A stretch of 64,000 bases of DNA, from NCBI RefSeq assembly GCF_001641755.2, contig NZ_LRFG02000005.1, forward strand, positions 269,466 through 333,465, written 5' to 3'. The notes under the pieces were generated by a model, which made no database searches, was not told the origin of the DNA, and was given only the letters and a program-made list of their open reading frames with translations. The stretch's first letter is position 1. Every line of letters begins with the position of its first letter. Shown here one piece after another: positions 58,704 to 64,000 of this stretch. Source of the DNA: Microbulbifer flavimaris. Its GTDB lineage: Bacteria > Pseudomonadota > Gammaproteobacteria > Pseudomonadales > Cellvibrionaceae. A program made the position numbers and the translations under genes.

Positions 58704-61316
58704 ATGAAAAGCGCAGAGATACGCGAAGCCTTCTTGAATTACTTTGCCGAACAGGGTCATACCGTGGTGCCCTCCAGTTCGCTGGTCCCCGGCAATGATC
58801 CCACGCTGCTCTTTACCAATGCCGGTATGGTGCAGTTCAAGGACGTTTTCCTCGGGCAGGAAAAGCGACCCTACACGCGGGCGACCAGTTCCCAGCGCTG
58901 TGTGCGGGCAGGCGGCAAGCATAATGACCTCGAAAACGTGGGCTACACCGCACGTCATCACACCTTCTTCGAAATGCTGGGCAATTTCAGTTTCGGCGAC
59001 TACTTCAAGCGCGAGGCGATTCAGTTCGCCTGGAACTTCCTGACCAAGGTGTTGGGGCTGCCCGAAGAGCGTCTCTGGGTGACGGTTCACATCAGTGATG
59101 ACGAGGCGGCGGATATCTGGCTGAAGGAAATGGGCGTGAGTGCTGACCGCTTCTCCCGCCTGGATGAGGACAATTTCTGGCAGATGGGCGATACCGGTCC
59201 CTGTGGGCCCAGCTCCGAAATCTTCTACGATCACGGCGAGGATGTGCCGGGCGGCCCTCCCGGTTCTGACAACGATGACCTGGACCGCTACATCGAGATC
59301 TGGAACCTGGTTTTCATGCAGTTCGAGCGCTCCGCCGATGGTGAGCTGCATCCGCTGCCCAAGCCCTCGGTCGATACCGGTATGGGGCTCGAGCGCATTG
59401 CGGCGGTGATGCAGGACGTGCACTCCAACTACGAAATCGACCTGTTCCAGGCGCTGCTGAAGGCGGCTGGCAAGATCGTCGGCTGCGATGACCTCGAAAA
59501 CAAATCCCTGCGGGTGATCGCTGACCACATCCGCTCCTGCTCCTTCCTGATCGCCGACGGGGTTATGCCGTCTAACGAAGGTCGGGGTTTCGTACTGCGG
59601 CGGATTATTCGCCGTGCCGTGCGCCACGGCCACAAGCTCGGCCACAAAGAGATTTTCTTCCACCGGCTGGTGGAGGCGCTGGCGGAGCAGATGGGTGATG
59701 CCTATCCGGAGCTGCGGGAGAAGCAGTCGATCATCGAAAAAGCGCTGCGCAAAGAAGAAGAGCAGTTTGCCAAGACCCTCGATAAGGGCATGGCCCTACT
59801 GGAGGATGCGCTGGAGTCACTGGAGGGCAGCGAGATTCCCGGTGAGCTGGTATTCACCCTGCACGATACCTACGGCTTCCCGACGGACCTGACCCAGGAC
59901 ATCGCCCGCGAGCGCGGGTTGTCCCTGGATATGGCCGGTTATGAGGAGGCGATGGAGGCCCAGCGCCAGCGTGCCCGTGCCGCGGGCAAGTTCAAACAGG
60001 ATTACACCGGCGCTCTCGAACTGGAGGGCAGTACCGAATTCCTGGGCTACGAGGCCACCAAAGCCAGTGGCAAGGTACTGGCGATCCTCAAGGGCGCGGA
60101 GCAGGTTGATCGTCTGGAAGAGGGCGAAGAGGGTGCGGTAGTGCTCGACCGGACACCTTTCTATGCCGAGTCCGGTGGCCAGGTCGGTGATTGTGGTTAT
60201 CTGCAGGTGGATGGCGGACGCTTCGAAGTGGCGGACTGCACCAAGCAGGGCGGCCACCACCTGCACGCCGGCAAGATGTTGCGGGGCGGTCTGTCTGTCG
60301 GTGACTCGGTAGAAGCGGAGGTGGCGGCCGATGTCCGTGAATCCACTGCGCTCAACCACTCGGCTACCCACCTCCTGCATGCTGCGCTGCGCAAAGTGCT
60401 GGGCGAGCACGTGACCCAGAAAGGTTCCCTGGTGGATTCCGAGCGCCTGCGTTTTGATTTCTCCAATCCCGAGGCGGTGACTGCGAAGCAGCTGCATGCC
60501 ATCGAAGCCCTGGTCAACGCACAGATTCGTGCCAATACGCCCGTGCAGACGGAAGAGACAGATATCGAGACCGCCAAGCGCAAAGGCGCGATGGCATTGT
60601 TTGGTGAAAAGTACGGCGACACCGTGCGAGTGCTGTCCATGGGCCGCGAGGAAGATGGAGACGCTTTCTCGGTGGAGCTCTGTGGTGGCACTCACGTGGC
60701 GCGCACTGGTGATATCGGCCTGCTGCGGATTGTGGCCGAGAGCGGTATTGCCTCCGGTCAGCGCCGTATCGAGGCCGTCACCGGCGCCCATGCCCTGGCA
60801 ATGTTCGACGAAGCGCAGCAGCGCCTGGAGCACGTATCTGCATTGCTGAAGACCCGCCCGGATACCCTGGCGGACAAGGTTGAGCAGCTGCTGACCAACA
60901 ACCGCAAGCTGGAAAAGGAAATCGCCCAGCTCAAGACCAAGCTGGCCAGCGGTGCGGGCGGTGACCTTTCTTCCCAGGCGGTTGAGGTCGCCGGCCTCAA
61001 GCTCCTGGCCACCTCGATTGAGGGGGCTGACCCCAAGTCCCTGCGAGACCTGGCGGACCAGATGAAAAACAAGCTTGGCTCGGGTGTGGTATTGCTGGCA
61101 GCGCCGGGGGACGAGAAAGTCGCCCTGGTGGCGGCGGTCACCAAGGATCTCACTGACCGCGTGGCGGCGGGTGACCTGATGCGGTTCGCTGCAGGGAAGC
61201 TGGGCGGCAAGGGCGGGGGACGTGCAGATATGGCCCAGGGAGGGGGCACTGATGTATCGGCCCTGCAGGGCATGCTCGCAGAAGTCCCGGCCTGGGTTGA
61301 AAGTCAGCTCAACTAG
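58704..61316 (+). CDS. alaS: Alanine-tRNA ligase
   Basis: 870 residues, normal length. Class II catalytic core ([53 protein letters not shown]), editing domain with the zinc-binding [11 protein letters not shown] and [13 protein letters not shown], and the C-terminal C-Ala domain ending [14 protein letters not shown]. Lies upstream of lysC and csrA as in most gammaproteobacteria. Confidence 0.99.
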   Translation: MKSAEIREAFLNYFAEQGHTVVPSSSLVPGNDPTLLFTNAGMVQFKDVFLGQEKRPYTRATSSQRCVRAGGKHNDLENVGYTARHHTFFEMLGNFSFGDYFKREAIQFAWNFLTKVLGLPEERLWVTVHISDDEAADIWLKEMGVSADRFSRLDEDNFWQMGDTGPCGPSSEIFYDHGEDVPGGPPGSDNDDLDRYIEIWNLVFMQFERSADGELHPLPKPSVDTGMGLERIAAVMQDVHSNYEIDLFQALLKAAGKIVGCDDLENKSLRVIADHIRSCSFLIADGVMPSNEGRGFVLRRIIRRAVRHGHKLGHKEIFFHRLVEALAEQMGDAYPELREKQSIIEKALRKEEEQFAKTLDKGMALLEDALESLEGSEIPGELVFTLHDTYGFPTDLTQDIARERGLSLDMAGYEEAMEAQRQRARAAGKFKQDYTGALELEGSTEFLGYEATKASGKVLAILKGAEQVDRLEEGEEGAVVLDRTPFYAESGGQVGDCGYLQVDGGRFEVADCTKQGGHHLHAGKMLRGGLSVGDSVEAEVAADVRESTALNHSATHLLHAALRKVLGEHVTQKGSLVDSERLRFDFSNPEAVTAKQLHAIEALVNAQIRANTPVQTEETDIETAKRKGAMALFGEKYGDTVRVLSMGREEDGDAFSVELCGGTHVARTGDIGLLRIVAESGIASGQRRIEAVTGAHALAMFDEAQQRLEHVSALLKTRPDTLADKVEQLLTNNRKLEKEIAQLKTKLASGAGGDLSSQAVEVAGLKLLATSIEGADPKSLRDLADQMKNKLGSGVVLLAAPGDEKVALVAAVTKDLTDRVAAGDLMRFAAGKLGGKGGGRADMAQGGGTDVSALQGMLAEVPAWVESQLN

Positions 61317-61408
61317 TTAAATTGGGTCAAGTTGGCGGAAAATGCTATTTGGCAAGTTGATTTCAGCCGATTTTGGTGATTTAGTGCGCGGCTTGCGCTG
61401 AATAGCCT

Positions 61409-61443
61409 GCCCCAGAAGCTGCCGTGTGGTGAGCTTCTGGGGC
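61409..61443 (+). other. Hairpin between alaS and lysC
   Basis: Perfect 12-bp stem GCCCCAGAAGCT / AGCTTCTGGGGC with an 11-nt loop, 93 nt after alaS and 143 nt before lysC, with no T-run. It may be a leader structure of lysC or a weak stop signal for alaS. Confidence 0.5.
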
Positions 61444-61585
61444 TTGCCGGCTCTCCGTCTCAATCGTGCCCTGGCTTGTTGCAAGCCAACTGCGCCGGGG
61501 CGCGGCATTCCCAGCATCTAACAGCCATACGGAGTAGAGCGGCGCGGCACCTGACCGTGTTAGCAGTAAGGAAACACAGAAACCC

Positions 61586-62833
61586 ATGAGTTTGTACGTC
61601 CAGAAATACGGCGGCACCTCTGTCGGCTCTATCGAGCGGATCGAGGCTGTTGCAGACAAGGTGGCTGCGTTTCGGGCCAAGGGCCACGACATGGTGGTCG
61701 TGCTGTCCGCCATGAGTGGCGAGACCAACCGCCTGATTGAGCTTGCCTACCAGATTCAGGAGCGCCCGGATCCCCGTGAGATGGATGTGCTGGTGTCGAC
61801 GGGTGAGCAGGTCACCATCGCTCTACTCAGCATGGCGTTGAAAAAGCGCGGATACGATGCCTGTTCCTATACCGGCGGACAGGTCAAGATTCTTACCGAT
61901 AACGCCCACACCAAAGCCCGCATCCAGCAAATTGATGTGGAGCGCATGCGCCGTGACCTGGACGCTGGCCGGGTAGTGGTCGTGGCAGGATTCCAGGGCG
62001 TCGACGGGGATGGCAATATCACTACCCTGGGTCGCGGCGGTTCCGATACCACCGGGGTTGCGCTGGCGGCGGCACTGGATGCGGCAGAATGCCAGATTTA
62101 CACCGATGTGGATGGCGTCTACACCACTGACCCGCGGGTGGTGGATAGCGCGCGGCGACTGGACCGTATCACTTTTGAAGAGATGCTGGAGATGGCCAGC
62201 CTCGGCTCCAAGGTGTTGCAGATTCGTGCGGTCGAATTTGCCGGCAAGTACAAAGTACCCCTGCGGGTGCTCTCAACCTTTGAGGAAGGTGAGGGCACGC
62301 TGATCAGTCTGGATGAGGAAGACAACGAGATGGAGCAACCTGTCGTTTCCGGTATTGCCTTCAACCGCGATGAGGCAAAGCTGACGATCCGTGGCGTGCC
62401 GGACAACCCGGGGGTGGCGTGCCGGATTCTCGCGCCAATTGGCGCCGAAAATATCGAAGTGGACGTTATCGTCCAGAATATCAGTGCGGTCGATGGCACC
62501 ACGGATTTTACCTTTACCGTCCACCGCAATGATCTGAACAAGGCGCGTGAGGTACTTCAGCGAGTGGCTGACGAGCTGGGCGCGCGTGAAGTGGTCTCCG
62601 ATGACAAGATCGCCAAGGTCTCAATTGTCGGTGTGGGTATGCGCTCGCACGCCAATGTGGCGAGCCGCATGTTCAGTGCCCTGGGCGAGGACAATATCAA
62701 TATTCAGATGATCACCACGTCTGAGATCAAGATTTCCGTGATCATCGATGAGCGGTACCTGGAGCTGGCCGTGCGAGCCCTGCACAGCGAATTCGAGCTC
62801 TCAGAGCCCCGTAAGGTGCAGCAGGGGCAGTAG
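61586..62833 (+). CDS. lysC: Aspartate kinase
   Basis: First step of the aspartate family (Lys, Thr, Met, diaminopimelate). 415 residues, with kinase motif QKYGGTSVGSIERIEAVA, AGFQGVDGDGNITTLGRGGSDT, TDVDGVYTTDPRVV, and two ACT regulatory domains (SGIAFNRDEAKLTIRGVPDN; VGVGMRSHANVASRMFSAL). The monofunctional two-ACT form is that of Pseudomonas, usually inhibited by Lys plus Thr. No lysine riboswitch was recognised in the 269 bp upstream. Confidence 0.97.
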   Translation: MSLYVQKYGGTSVGSIERIEAVADKVAAFRAKGHDMVVVLSAMSGETNRLIELAYQIQERPDPREMDVLVSTGEQVTIALLSMALKKRGYDACSYTGGQVKILTDNAHTKARIQQIDVERMRRDLDAGRVVVVAGFQGVDGDGNITTLGRGGSDTTGVALAAALDAAECQIYTDVDGVYTTDPRVVDSARRLDRITFEEMLEMASLGSKVLQIRAVEFAGKYKVPLRVLSTFEEGEGTLISLDEEDNEMEQPVVSGIAFNRDEAKLTIRGVPDNPGVACRILAPIGAENIEVDVIVQNISAVDGTTDFTFTVHRNDLNKAREVLQRVADELGAREVVSDDKIAKVSIVGVGMRSHANVASRMFSALGEDNINIQMITTSEIKISVIIDERYLELAVRALHSEFELSEPRKVQQGQ

Positions 62834-63052
62834 AATCTATAACCAGAACTAAGGCGAGCGCAGTCTGACCATAGCGATTCGGTCATTTGGCGTGGAGTCC
62901 GACCTATTGAGATTTTGATCCGCTGGTCAATAATGAATAGGGAGATGGGCAGTTTCGACCTTTTTGCGCCGCCATCCGGTTATGATGACCATTAGCGCAG
63001 CCATGGGAATGTTCCGCTGCGCTCTCACAGGATGACCAAGGAGAAGTAGCCA

Positions 63053-63247
63053 ATGTTGATTTTGACCCGCCGGATTGGCGAGACGCTGATGGTAGGTGAC
63101 AACGTCACTGTGACCGTGCTCGGCGTCAAGGGGAATCAGGTTCGGATAGGCGTAAACGCGCCCAAGGAAGTAGCGGTGCACCGGGAGGAAATCTACCAGC
63201 GCATTCAACGCGAAAAGCAGTCCTCTGACAGCGGGGAGGGGGAATAA
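63053..63247 (+). CDS. csrA: Carbon storage regulator CsrA/RsmA
   Basis: 64-residue RNA-binding post-transcriptional regulator. Canonical [36 protein letters not shown] and the RNA-contact segment [19 protein letters not shown] 9 nt before the ATG. Followed by a strong terminator and tRNA-Ser, the standard gammaproteobacterial order. Confidence 0.98.
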   Translation: MLILTRRIGETLMVGDNVTVTVLGVKGNQVRIGVNAPKEVAVHREEIYQRIQREKQSSDSGEGE

Positions 63248-63273
63248 CCCCCACCCGCTACAAGTGGTTGCTG

Positions 63274-63299
63274 AAAAGGCCGGTCAGACCGGCCTTTTT
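63274..63299 (+). terminator. csrA terminator
   Basis: Eleven-bp stem AAAAGGCCGGT / ACCGGCCTTTT with loop CAG and a T-run. Confidence 0.95.
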
Positions 63300-63390
63300 C
63301 GTTTTGGGGCGGTCAGAAAAGCGGGCGCAGCTGGGCTGCCCAAGAATTGACCGCTGCTTTGCAAAAAGCCAAAAAGTTATTGATTCCCCA

Positions 63391-63418
63391 TTGATTTTTG
63401 TCTCGCCGTTGGTATTAT
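63391..63418 (+). promoter_or_regulatory. Promoter of tRNA-Ser
   Basis: TTGATT, 16-nt spacer, TATTAT, about 50 nt before the tRNA gene and after the csrA terminator; the downstream GCCGCTC is G+C-rich as in stable RNA promoters. Confidence 0.7.
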
Positions 63419-63468
63419 GCCGCTCTCTTTCGGGGGGCAGCCTAACGGCTCCCAGAGAAAGCAGACAA

Positions 63469-63558
63469 GGTGAGATGGCCGAGTGGCTGAAGGCGCGCCC
63501 CTGCTAAGGGCGTATGGGTTAACACTCATCGAGGGTTCGAATCCCTCTCTCACCGCCA
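63469..63558 (+). tRNA. tRNA-Ser (anticodon GCU)
   Basis: 90-nt class II tRNA: acceptor GGTGAGA / TCTCACC, anticodon stem CGCCC / GGGCG around loop CTGCTAA (anticodon GCT), long variable arm, T-loop GGTTCGAATCC and encoded GCCA 3' end. Reads AGC and AGU. Confidence 0.97.
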
Positions 63559-63566
63559 TATTGAAC

Positions 63567-63593
63567 AAAGGGCCTCGCAGAGCGGGGCCTTTT
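63567..63593 (+). terminator. tRNA-Ser terminator
   Basis: Stem AAAGGGCCTCGC / GCGGGGCCTTTT (two G-T pairs), loop AGA, ending in a T-run, 8 nt after the tRNA. Confidence 0.85.
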
Positions 63594-63612
63594 GTTGAAA
63601 AGGGCCGGAGAG

Positions 63613-63698
63613 GGTGAGAACCCTGAAGGGTTCGAGTCGAAGGCGCATGGCGCCGGAGACCAGCTAGCGAAGCGAAGCTAATCCCTCTCTCATCGCCA
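63613..63698 (+). pseudogene. Degenerate tRNA-Ser-like copy
   Basis: Begins with GGTGAGA, contains AGGGTTCGA and ends ATCCCTCTCTCATCGCCA, each matching the tRNA-Ser 5' end, T-loop and 3' end (one mismatch in the last block). Between T-loop and 3' block lie about 45 unrelated bases with a GGCGC/GCGCC hairpin. Not a functional tRNA: no anticodon arm is recognisable. Confidence 0.6.
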
Positions 63699-63703
63699 TC
63701 TTT

Positions 63704-63736
63704 AAAAACACCCTCTTTCGAGAGGGTGTTTTTTTT
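63704..63736 (+). terminator. Strong terminator after the tRNA-like copy
   Basis: Stem AAAAACACCCTCT / AGAGGGTGTTTTT with a TTCG tetraloop and a run of eight T. Confidence 0.95.
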
Positions 63737-63806
63737 GGCCTCAAGCCAGGTTGTTGGTGAGGTCAGCGTCTCTGTAAGGGCTGGGTAACTGAGTTACAAA
63801 AAGTAC

Positions 63807-63834
63807 TTGCAGGGGGGGAGGAGGCCGCTATAAT
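63807..63834 (+). promoter_or_regulatory. Strong promoter P1 near right edge
   Basis: TTGCAG, 16-nt spacer, TATAAT, followed by GCGCGCC, a G+C-rich discriminator typical of stringently controlled tRNA/rRNA promoters. Confidence 0.8.
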
Positions 63835-63931
63835 GCGCGCCACTTCGAAGGGGCTTCCGCTAGTCCCGCAGGGTTGGATCAGACGCTTTCGGGCATCGCA
63901 TCCAGCACTGTAAAAAGCCTTCAAAAAAGGC

Positions 63932-63959
63932 TTGCCGCGGAGAGGCGGTTCGCTATAAT
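63932..63959 (+). promoter_or_regulatory. Strong promoter P2 near right edge
   Basis: TTGCCG, 16-nt spacer, TATAAT, again followed by GCGCGCC. The 16 bases CGCTATAATGCGCGCC are identical to P1, 125 bp upstream. Confidence 0.8.
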
Positions 63960-64000
63960 GCGCGCCCCTCACGAGCTGCCGGAGACGGTGGTTCGGGGTT

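Larger units (their letters stand above)
63559..64000. other. RNA-gene flanking region without protein genes
   Basis: 442 bp containing the tRNA-Ser terminator, a degenerate tRNA-like copy, a second terminator and two strong promoters, all listed separately. No coding sequence. The last 40 bases look like the leader of a stable RNA gene outside the window. Confidence 0.7.

Noticed and set aside
61317..61585. Lysine riboswitch upstream of lysC
   Set aside because: Only one simple hairpin is visible; no five-way-junction pattern was recognised.

Overview
The window is a G+C-rich chromosomal segment from a gammaproteobacterium. The gene order tilS-pyrG-kdsA-eno-ftsB-ispD-ispF-truD-pcm-(PopT)-nlpD-rpoS on the left, and fdxA-mutS-pncC-recA-recX ... 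alaS-lysC-csrA-tRNA-Ser on the right, is the arrangement of Pseudomonas and the marine Cellvibrionales. A Microbulbifer-like organism would fit, but that is inference from synteny and protein similarity. Nearly all the sequence is coding. No insertion sequence, prophage or CRISPR array was seen.

Left part (1-23.5 kb): a sugar porter cut by the window edge, a secreted DJ-1/PfpI protein, then the housekeeping block up to rpoS. surE is missing from its usual place between truD and pcm, and a DUF368/PopT undecaprenyl-phosphate transporter gene sits between pcm and nlpD. After the rpoS terminator come ydbL-ynbE-ydbH on the minus strand (envelope lipid transport), then a periplasmic gamma-glutamyltransferase, aminopeptidase N and a SixA-like phosphatase.

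Centre (23.5-36.3 kb): the unusual region. Two adjacent genes encode proteins with uninterrupted Asp-Ala dipeptide arrays, about 437 residues in the first and 111 in the second. Their cysteine-containing C-terminal modules are homologous and both end near the motif VQDLWQQSG. The first has a BapA-type N-terminal prefix domain. Directly downstream is a complete, translationally coupled type I secretion system (TolC/LapE-like, LapB-like ABC exporter, HlyD-like adaptor). Convergent to it, 3 nt away, is a 1033-residue protein joining an unrecognised N-terminal part and an alpha-toroid-like region to a full MurF-like ligase. I read this as a secreted poly(Asp-Ala) surface-protein system; I cannot name a described equivalent.

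Right-centre (36.5-49 kb): FadH-type dienoyl-CoA reductase, a LysR regulator, a histidine phosphatase and an acyl-CoA operon (acyl-CoA dehydrogenase, APH-like kinase, two SDRs, MaoC hydratase) that resembles a split ACAD10/11 pathway. Next come an ECF sigma/anti-sigma-like pair, DNA polymerase IV with a LexA box touching its start codon, an AhpD-like protein and DUF1328.

Right part (49-64 kb): fdxA, mutS, pncC, recA (LexA box), recX, glpK, a class I fructose-bisphosphate aldolase, a monoacylglycerol-lipase-like hydrolase, a Trm112-like protein, a HIT protein, alaS, lysC, csrA and tRNA-Ser(GCU). A degenerate copy of tRNA-Ser segments follows, then two near-identical strong promoters that face off the right edge, probably towards further stable RNA genes.
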